Part shown: in pieces, positions 19,283-27,524 of the stretch
Position numbering within the stretch: the stretch's first letter is position 1
Layout of the letters: every line of letters begins with the position of its first letter
NCBI GenBank assembly: GCA_030432295.1
Contig: JAUIHI010000008.1
Span: forward strand, 1 to 64,000
Length of the DNA stretch: 64,000 bases
Reading direction: 5' to 3'
Origin: Anaerolineae bacterium
Lineage (GTDB): Bacteria; Chloroflexota; Anaerolineae; Caldilineales; Caldilineaceae
The notes under the pieces: generated by a model
Told to the model about the DNA's origin: nothing
Databases searched by the model: none
The model's input: the letters and a program-made list of their open reading frames with translations, nothing else
Translations under genes and position numbers: made by a program

Positions 19283-19897
19283 ATGCCCGTGACAATCCGC
19301 TCTGCTCTTCTAACCGTTGCCTCAGATGCCGAGCCACTCCTGGAAGAGGCTATGGACGGCGTTCGCTCGATTTTTCGGCAGGCTGTTCCGGGGCTTTTCT
19401 TCGTAGAGGAGCGCCGGGTTGCCAGCGATCGCTACCTCATCGAGGATATCCTGCGCCGCTGGTGTGACGAAGAGGATATGGATTTTGTCCTGACTATCGG
19501 CGGCACATTTCCCGCGGCGGGCCACAGTAGCGATGAAATTACCCCCGAAGCCACGGCTGCTGTGCTTGAGCGGGCTATGCCTTCCTTGCCGGAAGCCATG
19601 CGTGCCTATGCAGTGGAGGAAGCGCCGGAAGCTCTGCTGGACCGGGGCGTGGCAGGCATTCGCACCCGTACGTTGATACTCAATCTGCCCGGCCCCGAAC
19701 CGCTCTCCCGGATGTTTGCCGAAGCGATAGCGGATCTGATCGGGCCGATCGTTGCCCGTTTGCAGCCAGTGGAGCAACCGGCTATTCAGCCGAGCGTTCA
19801 GGCGAGTGCTTCTTCTGCGCGACCGGAGAAGCCCAAAGGCACGGGCTTGAACGCGGATGAGTTTGCCGCATTTCTGGCTGCGCGACGGGATGAGTGA
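19283..19897 (+). CDS. MogA/MoaB-family molybdopterin-binding protein
   Basis: Members of this family bind molybdopterin and adenylate it (MogA) before metal insertion by MoeA. The 204-residue product shows the family core: FVLTIGGT at about residue 70, then SSDEITPEATAAVLERAMPSLPEAM and RGVAGIRTRTLILNLPG. The glycine-rich loop is altered and longer than usual (GGTFPAAGHSSDEITPEAT). About 40 poorly conserved residues rich in P, S and A follow. The frame opens at 19220, across the terminator hairpin; ATG 19283 after GGAAAAGG is preferred. It stands alone here, 19 kb from the two MoeA genes. Confidence 0.8.
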   Translation: MPVTIRSALLTVASDAEPLLEEAMDGVRSIFRQAVPGLFFVEERRVASDRYLIEDILRRWCDEEDMDFVLTIGGTFPAAGHSSDEITPEATAAVLERAMPSLPEAMRAYAVEEAPEALLDRGVAGIRTRTLILNLPGPEPLSRMFAEAIADLIGPIVARLQPVEQPAIQPSVQASASSARPEKPKGTGLNADEFAAFLAARRDE

Positions 19898-19937
19898 AGG
19901 GGCTAAGATTTGTCAGCCGATCCGCCGTCGTTACTTT

Positions 19938-19966
19938 TTGACAGCTTTGAATAGATAGGGTACTAT
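19938..19966 (+). promoter_or_regulatory. Candidate sigma70-type promoter for thioredoxin
   Basis: A consensus TTGACA is followed after 17 bases by TACTAT, and TATACT overlaps the -10 zone. It lies about 107 bases upstream of the trxA start in an otherwise gene-free, AT-rich gap (19898-20073). Confidence 0.55.
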
Positions 19967-20073
19967 ACTTTTTGTAGCGGAAATTACATCTGCTGAATGA
20001 TTTTTGCGTTTGAATAATGTACGTATAGAGTCAATTTTTCGGTACTATTTCAATGAGTGTAGGAGAAAATCTA

Positions 20074-20427
20074 ATGGGTTCCAATACTGTTGTCGTAACT
20101 GATGCAAACTTTGAGGATGTGGTCATCAATTCCAAGACCCCGGTTCTGGTCGATTTCTGGGCGGAGTGGTGTGGTCCTTGCAAGATGATCGCACCGATTC
20201 TGGACGAGATTTCGACAGATGCGGCTACGAAGGACAAAGTGGTCATTGGCAAGCTGGATGTGGATGCCAACCAGTCTACGGCTATGTCCTTTGGCGTGAT
20301 GAGCATCCCCACGATGATGCTTTTCAAGAATGGCAAGCCGGTTGCTACGCTTGTGGGCTATCAGCCCAGAGCCCAGTTGCTGGGCAAGCTGATGCCTCAT
20401 CTTTCTGATGAAAAAGTGTCTGCATAG
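20074..20427 (+). CDS. trxA: Thioredoxin
   Basis: This small disulfide reductase acts in the cytoplasm. The 117-residue product has the WCGPCK active site (C33, C36), the preceding VDFWAEW strand and the cis-proline segment [12 protein letters not shown]. The frame contains an earlier ATG at 20053, but that ATG lacks a ribosome-binding site, while AGGAG lies eight bases before 20074. A strong terminator follows. Confidence 0.97.
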   Translation: MGSNTVVVTDANFEDVVINSKTPVLVDFWAEWCGPCKMIAPILDEISTDAATKDKVVIGKLDVDANQSTAMSFGVMSIPTMMLFKNGKPVATLVGYQPRAQLLGKLMPHLSDEKVSA

Positions 20428-20442
20428 ACAAGCACTGTAAAG

Positions 20443-20478
20443 GCCCGCCAGGTTTTCAAAACCTGGCGGGCTTTTTTG
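20443..20478 (+). terminator. Rho-independent terminator after trxA
   Basis: A perfect GC-rich inverted repeat (GCCCGCCAGGTTTT and its complement around one base, so realistically an 11-bp stem) is followed by TTTTTTG. Confidence 0.92.
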
Positions 20479-20576
20479 TTTGTCCCCCTTTCGTGTGGGT
20501 GCTACAATTGGGCCAGGATGTCTTCGGTTTCTCTGAGTTTGAACACCCCAACCCCACACCATTCAGGAGGATTCTC

Positions 20577-21950
20577 ATGGGCAAACGCAAGAAGATTCTG
20601 CTCTCCGAGTCGGATATGCCGACCCACTGGTACAATATCAACGCAGACCTGCCCGCGGCGGGTATTCAACTGCCGCCGCCTCTGCATCCCGGCACAGGCC
20701 AGCCCATTGGCCCGGCTGATTTGTCTCCCCTTTTTCCGATGGCGCTGATTCTGCAGGAAGTGAGCCAGGATCGCTACATTGAGATTCCCGACGAAGTGCA
20801 GGATGTCTACCGCATCTGGCGCCCCTCGCCACTGATTCGCGCCTATGAGTGGGAGAAGGCTCTGGGCACACCGGCCAAGATTTACTATAAATACGAGGGC
20901 GGCTCGCCTTCGGGCAGCCACAAACCCAACACAGCCGTTCCCCAGGCCTATTACAATATGAAAGAGGGCGTCAAGCGCCTTTCCACCGAGACCGGCGCGG
21001 GCCAATGGGGCAGCGCGCTCAGCTTTGCCTGCCAGATGTTTGGCCTGGAATGCAAAGTCTATATGGTGAAAGTGAGCTACGAGCAAAAGCCCTATCGCAA
21101 AGTGATGATGCAGACTTGGGGCGCGCAGGTGGTTCCCAGCCCCAGCCCGGACACCAATGCGGGCCGGGCGATTCTGGCCCAGAATCCGGACAGCACAGGC
21201 AGCCTGGGCATTGCCATTTCGGAAGCTGTGGAAGACGCTGTGATGCGGGAGGATACAAAGTACGCGCTGGGCAGTGTGCTCAATCACGTGCTGCTGCACC
21301 AGACGGTCATCGGCCAGGAAGCCATCAAACAGTTGGAGATCGCTGGCGCGGACTGGCCGGATGTGGTGGTGGCCTGCACGGGCGGCGGCAGCAACTTTGG
21401 CGGCATCGCCTTCCCCTTTGTGCGCGAAAATGTCACCGGCGGCAAGCAGACCCGCATTGTGGCGGTGGAGCCGTCCGCCGCGCCCAGCCTGACCAGAGGC
21501 ATCTATGCCTATGACTACGGCGACACGGCCAAGATGGCGCCGATGGTGAAAATGCACACTCTGGGCCACGACTTTGTGCCTGCCCCCATCCATGCCGGTG
21601 GCCTGCGCTATCACGGCATGAGCGCACAGGTGAGCGCGCTGAAAGAGGCGGGGCTGATTGAAGCGGTGAACGTGCAGCAGGGGGCTATCTTCCAGGCCGC
21701 GTTGAGCTTCACAAAAGCCGAGGGTATCCTGCCCGCGCCGGAGCCGAGCCATGCCATTTGGGGTGCAATGCAGGAGGCTCTGAAGTGCAAGGAGAGCGGC
21801 GAAAGCAAGACGATTGTCTTCAATATGTGTGGCCACGGCCATTTTGACCTGGGCGCGTATGAAGCCTATATGGCCAATTCCCTGCCCGACTTCGACTATC
21901 CCGAAGAGGCGATTCAGCGCAGTTTACAGGCTTTGCCCACGGTAGGATAG
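20577..21950 (+). CDS. trpB: Tryptophan synthase beta chain, TrpB2 type
   Basis: The enzyme joins indole and serine to make tryptophan with PLP. The 457-residue product is of the long TrpB2 class, recognised by its N-terminal [13 protein letters not shown] and [10 protein letters not shown] segments. The PLP lysine is K116 in GSHKPNTA, and the glycine-rich phosphate loop is TGGGSNFGG. No trpA or other trp gene is adjacent, which is common for TrpB2 and leaves a salvage or accessory role open. ATG 20577 follows CAGGAGGATTCTC; a longer frame overlaps the trxA terminator. Confidence 0.95.
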   Translation: MGKRKKILLSESDMPTHWYNINADLPAAGIQLPPPLHPGTGQPIGPADLSPLFPMALILQEVSQDRYIEIPDEVQDVYRIWRPSPLIRAYEWEKALGTPAKIYYKYEGGSPSGSHKPNTAVPQAYYNMKEGVKRLSTETGAGQWGSALSFACQMFGLECKVYMVKVSYEQKPYRKVMMQTWGAQVVPSPSPDTNAGRAILAQNPDSTGSLGIAISEAVEDAVMREDTKYALGSVLNHVLLHQTVIGQEAIKQLEIAGADWPDVVVACTGGGSNFGGIAFPFVRENVTGGKQTRIVAVEPSAAPSLTRGIYAYDYGDTAKMAPMVKMHTLGHDFVPAPIHAGGLRYHGMSAQVSALKEAGLIEAVNVQQGAIFQAALSFTKAEGILPAPEPSHAIWGAMQEALKCKESGESKTIVFNMCGHGHFDLGAYEAYMANSLPDFDYPEEAIQRSLQALPTVG

Positions 21951-22055
21951 AAGTTGCAGGAGTGATGCTTGGGCCACTCCACTGAAGAGCGCCGCCGAGA
22001 GATTACCGCGACGACGCGTAGACGCCAGGGATTGTCGAACAAACTGTTGTACAAT

Positions 22056-22088
22056 AAAGGCTGGATTCCATTGGGAGTCCAGCCTTTT
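22056..22088 (+). terminator. Terminator after trpB2
   Basis: The inverted repeat AAAGGCTGGATTCC / GGAGTCCAGCCTTT (one G-T pair, four-base loop) ends in a short TTTT. It lies about 105 bases after the trpB2 stop. The rest of 21951-22203 shows nothing recognisable. Confidence 0.65.
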
Positions 22089-22203
22089 GCTTCTCGGAGT
22101 TTTCGATCGGTCTTTTGTGCCCCAATCGGCATCTGTGTCTTTTCGGCGTGAGGTCTGGTCAATTCCTTCAGCCGGTCACCTATTCAACCAGCGAACCAAT
22201 CCC

Positions 22204-22563
22204 ATGAACCTCTGGCATCCCATTGGCGTACTCATCAGCGGTTTGATGATCTACTGGTCTATCCAGGACGACCGGCTGCTGCGCACAGACCCGGACGAAT
22301 TCCTGCGCCGAATGATGCGGGGGGAGGGCAACTTCTGCATGACTGTGCAGGCCTATCTGGGCCGCTTTGCCCGCACCCACGCCCTGGAACTGGCCCAGAT
22401 CGATGACGGCGACGAACGGCAGGCCGAGTATGTGCGCCGGGTGCTGGCTATGCCCGATCTGCCCCGTATGCTGGCGATGGCCCACTGGGAAGTGCGCTTT
22501 CGGGGGATTGCCTTTGCGCTGATTGGGCTGGTGCTGCTCTACGATTGGGTGGGCGGTATTTGA
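22204..22563 (+). CDS. Small membrane protein, unknown function
   Basis: Not recognised. The 119-residue product has a hydrophobic segment at each end (about residues 5-20 and 98-115) with a charged middle portion that contains LGRFARTHALELAQIDDGDERQAEYVRR. It could span the membrane twice. The frame opens at 22087 inside the preceding terminator; ATG 22204 has no clear Shine-Dalgarno sequence. Codon use is like its neighbours, which supports a real gene. Confidence 0.6.
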   Translation: MNLWHPIGVLISGLMIYWSIQDDRLLRTDPDEFLRRMMRGEGNFCMTVQAYLGRFARTHALELAQIDDGDERQAEYVRRVLAMPDLPRMLAMAHWEVRFRGIAFALIGLVLLYDWVGGI

Positions 22564-22790
22564 TATTGGGTATCGGATATTTCGTAGTGAAAACCGGTCT
22601 GTCTCGCTACGAAATATCGGCGTGGTTCAGATTCTTTGGTAGCGTTCTTTACACTTTCGAGAGGAGTAAGCACGCCCTCGTGCGGCTTGTGCCCACAAAA
22701 CCCGCACGAGGGCGTGCTTACTCTTCGACAATTGTAAAGGCCAGTGTCCCGTCATCTGAACCATGCCGAAATATCCAATACCCAATACCT
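22562..22790. repeat. Intergenic repeat block: GATATTGGGTAT copies and a 22-bp perfect hairpin
   Basis: The gap contains a forward copy of the GATATTGGGTATCGGATATTTCG family (22562-22584), a partial inverted copy (22608-22620) and a further inverted copy (22767-22790) that runs into the stop codon of the araC-type gene. Between them, 22664-22685 and 22702-22723 are perfect 22-base complements (GAGTAAGCACGCCCTCGTGC and onwards) around a 16-base loop. Confidence 0.85.
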
Positions 22791-23646
22791 ATTCCCCCCA
22801 CTCCCGTACTTCTCGCGCCTCGCGCAGACTCCGCCGGTAGTGTTTGGGCGAATCGTTGCAGATTTCCCGGAAGGCGGCGTAGAAGCGGCTGAGGGAGCTG
22901 AAACCAGAAGCCAGGGCGATGTCGGAAATGCTCATATCGCTGGTCAGGAGCAACTGCTGGGCGTGGGCCACCCGATACTGGGTCAGGTAGGCGACGATTG
23001 TACGCCCGGTACATTTGCGGAAGAGTTGCATGGCGTAGTTTGGGTGCAAATGGACCACCGCGGCAATCTGGGCCACACTGAGCGCCTCCTGAAAGTGCCG
23101 GATCATAAAGCTGATCATCTGGTCTACGCTGTCATTGCCCATCTGCGCGCTCACTGGATCCGCCTCGACTGCGGAGGATGATAGGGCCAATGTGCGCAGA
23201 CAGGCTTCGATTTCCAATAGGGCAATCGTCTTTTCTTCATCATCGCCTGATTGGATGTGACGATGAATTTTCTCAAAGAGTAGACGGCTGAATTCCTCGT
23301 CACAGCGGGGAAAAGCCAGAAGATCGCCGCGCAGAACGCCCTGGGAGATTTTGGAGGGCAAACGCCATTGGAGAAAATTGGCAACCGGCAGATGGACCGC
23401 AAAGAAGCGGGTTTCAGCTTTGTGTTGCACAATGAAATGGGGCACAGTGGCCCAAAAAATATAGACTGATCCAGCTTGAAAAATCGTCTGACTGCTGCCA
23501 AAGCGGTAAGTAATGTTCCCTGCGACCACAAAATTTAGCTCAATGTCATTGTGGCTGTGGGCTGCGGGCATCTCTGGCTGGGGAAAGGGAAAGTGGCGAA
23601 AGCTGCGCAGACCGCTCGGTTCCACGCGCTCGGGTCGGTCAATCAT
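22789..23646 (-). CDS. AraC-family transcriptional regulator
   Basis: The 285-residue protein has an N-terminal cupin-like sensing domain (HSHNDIELNFVVAGNITYRFG at about residues 30-50) and two C-terminal helix-turn-helix motifs (LSVAQIAAVVHLHPNYAMQLF; MSISDIALASGFSSLSRFYAAFR). The frame stays open far upstream on this strand, antisense to the next gene, but the ATG at 23646 starts the real protein. It is divergent from the GH4 gene and probably controls the sugar operon at 23830-27252. Confidence 0.9.
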   Translation of the reverse strand: MIDRPERVEPSGLRSFRHFPFPQPEMPAAHSHNDIELNFVVAGNITYRFGSSQTIFQAGSVYIFWATVPHFIVQHKAETRFFAVHLPVANFLQWRLPSKISQGVLRGDLLAFPRCDEEFSRLLFEKIHRHIQSGDDEEKTIALLEIEACLRTLALSSSAVEADPVSAQMGNDSVDQMISFMIRHFQEALSVAQIAAVVHLHPNYAMQLFRKCTGRTIVAYLTQYRVAHAQQLLLTSDMSISDIALASGFSSLSRFYAAFREICNDSPKHYRRSLREAREVREWGE

Positions 23647-23829
23647 ACAGTAACCTATACATACAACGAGAGAAGCAATTTGCTTAGTATACAAGATTTT
23701 TCCGGCGAAATCAAGATGATTGTTGCGTAAAGTTGTGGTATCCTGTTTGTCAGCAGCGCAGATGGCATCTCCCCAATCCCTCTGCACTCTATTGCCTATC
23801 ACCTGTTCTGTGCGGAAAGGACCCACCCC

Positions 23830-25383
23830 ATGCCCATCAAAATCGCTATGATCGGAGCCGGTTCCATTGGCTTCACCCGTAAACTCATGCACGACATTCT
23901 GGCCGTGCCCGAACTGGCCGACACCCACTTTGCCTTTATGGACATCAACGGGGCCAATTTGGGGATGATTGCACAACTGGCCCAGCGAGACATCGACGCC
24001 AACAAATTGCCCGCCACCATCAGCACCACCACCGACCGCCGGGAAGCGCTGGATGGGGCCAATTACGTCATCTCGACGATTCGCCAGGGCGGGCTGGCTG
24101 CCTTTGCTCTGGACATCGACATCCCGCTGAAATACGGCATCGACCAGTGCGTGGGCGACACCATCTGTGCCGGTGGCATTATGTACGGTCAACGCACCAT
24201 CCCGGCCCTGCTCGACATCTGCGCCGACATCCGGGAGATGGCCGCGGACAATCCCCTCTTCCTCAACTATTCCAATCCCATGGCGATGAATATCTGGGCC
24301 TGCAACACCTATGGCGGCGTCAACACCATCGGTCTCTGCCACGGCGTCCAGGGAGGCCACACAATCATCACCCGCAGCATCGAACACTGGGCCAGGCAAG
24401 AGGGGCTGATCGGCGCGGATGAGACGATTTCCAAGAAGGAAGTGGATATCGTCTGCGCGGGGATCAACCACCAGACCTGGTACACGAAAGTCCAGTGGCG
24501 GGGGATGGATATAGTGCCGATGCTGCCGGAACTGATCGGGGCACATCCCAAATACCGGGAGACGGAGAAGCTGCGCATCGATGTGGCCCGACGCTTCGGC
24601 TACTTTAGCACCGAATCCAACGGCCACCTGAGCGAATATCTGCCCTGGTATCGCAAGCGGGTGGAGGAGATTCCCCGTTGGATCGATATGTCCAGTTGGA
24701 TCAACGGCGAGACCGGCGGCTATCTGCGGGTCTGCACCGAAGGGCGCAACTGGTTCGAGACCGACTTCCCCAATTGGATGAAGGAAGAGCCGCCGGTCAT
24801 CGCCGCCGACCGGCGCAGCGAGGAGCACGGCTCGTATATCATCGAAGGGCTGGAGACCGGGCGACCCTATCGGGGCCACTTCAATATCATCAACAGCGGC
24901 CACATCACCAACCTGCCCGACGGCTGTGTGATTGAGATTCCCGGCTATGTGGACAAGAACGGCATCAATATGCCGGTGGTGGGTGACCTGCCGATGGCCT
25001 GTGCGGCCACCTGCTCTGCCAGTGTGCGCGTGCAGCAGATGGCGGTGGAGGCGGCGGTCCGCGGCGATGTGACCCTGCTCAAACAGGCGATGCTCCACGA
25101 CCCCCTCACCGGTGCGGTCTGCAACCCGGAAGAAGTCTGGCAGATGACCGACGAGATGCTGGTGGCCCAGGCCCAGTGGCTGCCTAACTATGCGGGCGAA
25201 ATCTCCGCGGCAAAGAGCCGTCTGGCCGCAGCCGAGAGCAACGGAACCCGGGTACGTCTGGTGCAAACCGAAGGCGCGGCCCGGCTGCACACCAAAACCG
25301 TCGAGGAACTGGCCGTGGACAAAGCCGCTGCCCGTGCCAACGCGGCCGCCGCAGACAAAGGAAAGATGACGAAAGTCGTCTAA
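23830..25383 (+). CDS. GH4-family NAD-dependent glycosidase
   Basis: GH4 enzymes cleave alpha- or beta-glycosides by an NAD+ and Mn2+-dependent oxidation-elimination route. The 517-residue product has the NAD-binding IGAGSIGF (residues 8-15), the SNPMAMNIWA motif, the metal-binding C170 in GLCHGVQGG and the histidine in CAGINHQTW. Similarity is closest by eye to the alpha-galactosidase/alpha-glucosidase (MelA/LplD-like) branch; the substrate cannot be fixed. It is the first gene of a sugar-use operon. Confidence 0.88.
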   Translation: MPIKIAMIGAGSIGFTRKLMHDILAVPELADTHFAFMDINGANLGMIAQLAQRDIDANKLPATISTTTDRREALDGANYVISTIRQGGLAAFALDIDIPLKYGIDQCVGDTICAGGIMYGQRTIPALLDICADIREMAADNPLFLNYSNPMAMNIWACNTYGGVNTIGLCHGVQGGHTIITRSIEHWARQEGLIGADETISKKEVDIVCAGINHQTWYTKVQWRGMDIVPMLPELIGAHPKYRETEKLRIDVARRFGYFSTESNGHLSEYLPWYRKRVEEIPRWIDMSSWINGETGGYLRVCTEGRNWFETDFPNWMKEEPPVIAADRRSEEHGSYIIEGLETGRPYRGHFNIINSGHITNLPDGCVIEIPGYVDKNGINMPVVGDLPMACAATCSASVRVQQMAVEAAVRGDVTLLKQAMLHDPLTGAVCNPEEVWQMTDEMLVAQAQWLPNYAGEISAAKSRLAAAESNGTRVRLVQTEGAARLHTKTVEELAVDKAAARANAAAADKGKMTKVV

Positions 25384-25398
25384 CCCGTAACAGAATGG

Positions 25399-25462
25399 AA
25401 CCACGAAGGCACAAAGACACGAAGAACAGCTTTTCCTGTGTGCCTTTGTGTCTTTGTGGTTA
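25399..25462. repeat. Imperfect inverted repeat, CACAAAGACAC type
   Basis: Arms AACCACGAAGGCACAAAGAC and its near-complement (three mismatches) fill the gap between the GH4 gene and the aldolase gene. Being inside an operon, it is more likely an mRNA-processing or stabilising hairpin than a terminator. Confidence 0.7.
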
Positions 25463-25486
25463 AGACGGATACGGAGAAAGTCTCTT

Positions 25487-26128
25487 ATGCTGGAAGCACT
25501 CAAAGAAGAACTCTACACTCTCCATCTGGAGTTGCCCAAGAACGATCTGGTCAAGTGGACCGGCGGCAACATCAGCGCCCGGGACCCAGAGAGCGGGCTG
25601 GTGGTGATCAAACCCAGCGGCGTGCGTTACGAAAAGCTGCGCCCCGCGGATCACGTGGTGGTGGATATGGACGGCCATATTGTCGAGGGCAAACTTAAGC
25701 CCTCCTCCGACACAGCCAGCCATCTGCATATCTACAAACACCGGGCCGATGTCAACGGTATCGTCCACACCCATTCCCCCTATGCCACGGCCTTCGCCGC
25801 CATCGGCAAACCCATCCCCTGCTGTCTGACCGCCATCGCCGATGAGTTTGGCGGTCCCATCCCCTGCGCGGGCTTTGCCCTCATCGGCAGCGAAGCCATC
25901 GGCCAGCAGGTGCTGGACCACATCGGCTCGTCCCAGGCGGTGCTGCTGCAACAGCACGGCGTCTTTACGATTGGCAAAAACGCCGAGGCCGCGGTCAAAG
26001 CCGCGGTGATGACCGAAGATGTGGCCAAATCGGTCTGGCTGGCTATGCAATTGGGAGAAGTCCAGGAGATTCCCGCCGAGGATGTGGCGAAGCTGCATCA
26101 CCGGTATACCCACGTGTACGGGCAATAA
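25487..26128 (+). CDS. araD: Class II aldolase / L-ribulose-5-phosphate 4-epimerase family
   Basis: The family uses zinc to split or epimerise pentose phosphates. The 213-residue product has TGGNISARD, the phosphate-binding KPSGVRYEKL and SSDTASHL, the zinc histidines in HTHSPYA and the QQHGVF histidine. The fit to AraD/UlaF-type epimerases is good, but fuculose- or rhamnulose-phosphate aldolase is possible. GGAGAAAG lies before the ATG. Confidence 0.82.
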   Translation: MLEALKEELYTLHLELPKNDLVKWTGGNISARDPESGLVVIKPSGVRYEKLRPADHVVVDMDGHIVEGKLKPSSDTASHLHIYKHRADVNGIVHTHSPYATAFAAIGKPIPCCLTAIADEFGGPIPCAGFALIGSEAIGQQVLDHIGSSQAVLLQQHGVFTIGKNAEAAVKAAVMTEDVAKSVWLAMQLGEVQEIPAEDVAKLHHRYTHVYGQ

Positions 26129-26131
26129 ATC

Positions 26132-26214
26132 TTAACGCAGAGGCGCGGAGGCACAAAGGCGCAGAGAAAATTCGCTGTTCTTTGCGTCTCTGCATCTTTG
26201 CGTCTCTGCGTTAA
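26132..26214. repeat. Inverted repeat, ACGCAGAGACGCAAAG type
   Basis: The left arm (26132-26166) and right arm (26188-26214, CTCTGCATCTTTGCGTCTCT and onwards) are imperfect complements made of AACGCAGAG/CGCAAAG words. It occupies the whole gap before the alcohol dehydrogenase gene. Confidence 0.7.
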
Positions 26215-26232
26215 AGAATTGGGAGGTTTACG

Positions 26233-27252
26233 ATGAAAGCATTACGACTGCACGGCGTCGGCGATCTGCGGCTGCACGAGGAGCCTGTGCCTGTGCCGGT
26301 TGACGGGGAAGTGCTGCTGCGGGTGACGGCTGTGGGCATCTGCGGCAGTGACCTGCACTGGTTTGAGGAGGGCAGCATCGGCGACGCAAAGCTGGCCCAT
26401 CCGCTGGTGCTGGGCCACGAATTCGCCGCTGTGATCGAGAGCGGTCCCCGGCGGGGTGAGCGGGTGGCCGTCGATCCGGCCCTGCCCTGCGGACACTGCG
26501 AGTTCTGCGCGACCGGCTATCCCAATTTCTGCCGGGCCACCCGCTTCTCCGGCCACGGCAAGGACGACGGCAGTTTGCGCGAGTTCATGGCCTGGCCGGA
26601 AACGGCACTTTTTACTCTGCCCGACACCGTTTCTGATGTGGAGGGCGCGCTGCTGGAACCCCTGGGCGTGGCGCTCTACGCGCTGGATTTGGGCCAGATT
26701 CGCCTGGGCGATACTGTTGGCATCTTTGGCTGTGGACCCATCGGGCTGATGCTGATCCGGCTGGCTCGGCTCAACGGGGCGCGGCAGATTGTCGCCACGG
26801 ATATTCGTCCCCACCGGCTGGAGGTAGCCGCTGAGATGGGCGCGGATGTCACACTCCTGGCCGACGCCGGGGGCAGCGAACGGGCCGCGGTTCTCGACGC
26901 CACAGGCGGACGGGGCATAGACGTGGCTTTCGAGATCGCCGGGGTCAACGCCGCGGTGGAGACCGCCATCGAGACGGCCCGTCCCGGCGCCCGGGTGGTG
27001 CTGGTGGGCATCCCGTCTGACGACCGCACATCCTTCAGCGCGTCCACAGCCCGGCGCAAAGGGCTGACGATTCAGCTTTGTCGGCGTATGGCCCACACCT
27101 ATCCGCGCGCTATTGTCCTGGCGGAGAGTGGGCAGATTGAGTTGGGGATGCTGGCTTCTCACTGTTTTCCGCTGGGAGAGTATCAGCAAGCCTTTGCCAG
27201 TGCCGCAAAGCGGGAGGGGTTGAAAGTGGTCGTACAACCGACGGGTGAATAA
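26233..27252 (+). CDS. Zinc-dependent polyol/alcohol dehydrogenase
   Basis: This medium-chain dehydrogenase oxidises an alcohol or polyol with NAD(P)+. The 339-residue product has the catalytic zinc ligands C37 and H62-E63, the structural zinc cysteines C86, C89, C92 and C100, and the Rossmann motif GCGPIG. Sorbitol, threonine or L-idonate dehydrogenases are the nearest types; the sugar-operon context favours a polyol or sugar-acid substrate. GGGAGGTTTACG precedes the ATG. Confidence 0.85.
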   Translation: MKALRLHGVGDLRLHEEPVPVPVDGEVLLRVTAVGICGSDLHWFEEGSIGDAKLAHPLVLGHEFAAVIESGPRRGERVAVDPALPCGHCEFCATGYPNFCRATRFSGHGKDDGSLREFMAWPETALFTLPDTVSDVEGALLEPLGVALYALDLGQIRLGDTVGIFGCGPIGLMLIRLARLNGARQIVATDIRPHRLEVAAEMGADVTLLADAGGSERAAVLDATGGRGIDVAFEIAGVNAAVETAIETARPGARVVLVGIPSDDRTSFSASTARRKGLTIQLCRRMAHTYPRAIVLAESGQIELGMLASHCFPLGEYQQAFASAAKREGLKVVVQPTGE

Positions 27253-27524
27253 AGTGATAGACACCGATTCGTTTTCTGTCTCACTTCTCACACCCGTTGG
27301 CCGCCAGAGTTGCGCCGATGGGCAGATCGGTCAGGTCCACATTCACGAGCACTGAGTGGCTGCCGAGGGCGTTCGGGATAAAGTTCCCCCCTCCTCCGCA
27401 ACCGATTGCTACCCCCAATTTGGCGATTTCTCTCCCCTTGCGCTACCGTAGAAGCAGAAATCTCGCTCTGCGCCCGCTGCCCCGCGGATGCACCTTTCGC
27501 CCTTCTGCTACAGGAGCTAACCCT

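Noticed and set aside
19898-20073. A small gene in the gap before trxA.
   Set aside because: No open frame with a start and ribosome-binding site was found; the gap is AT-rich and best read as promoter.
22789-25503. A 904-codon open frame on the - strand covering the AraC-type gene and the antisense of the GH4 gene.
   Set aside because: Only the last 285 codons match a protein family; the upstream part is the antisense shadow of a GC-rich gene, with no domain of its own.
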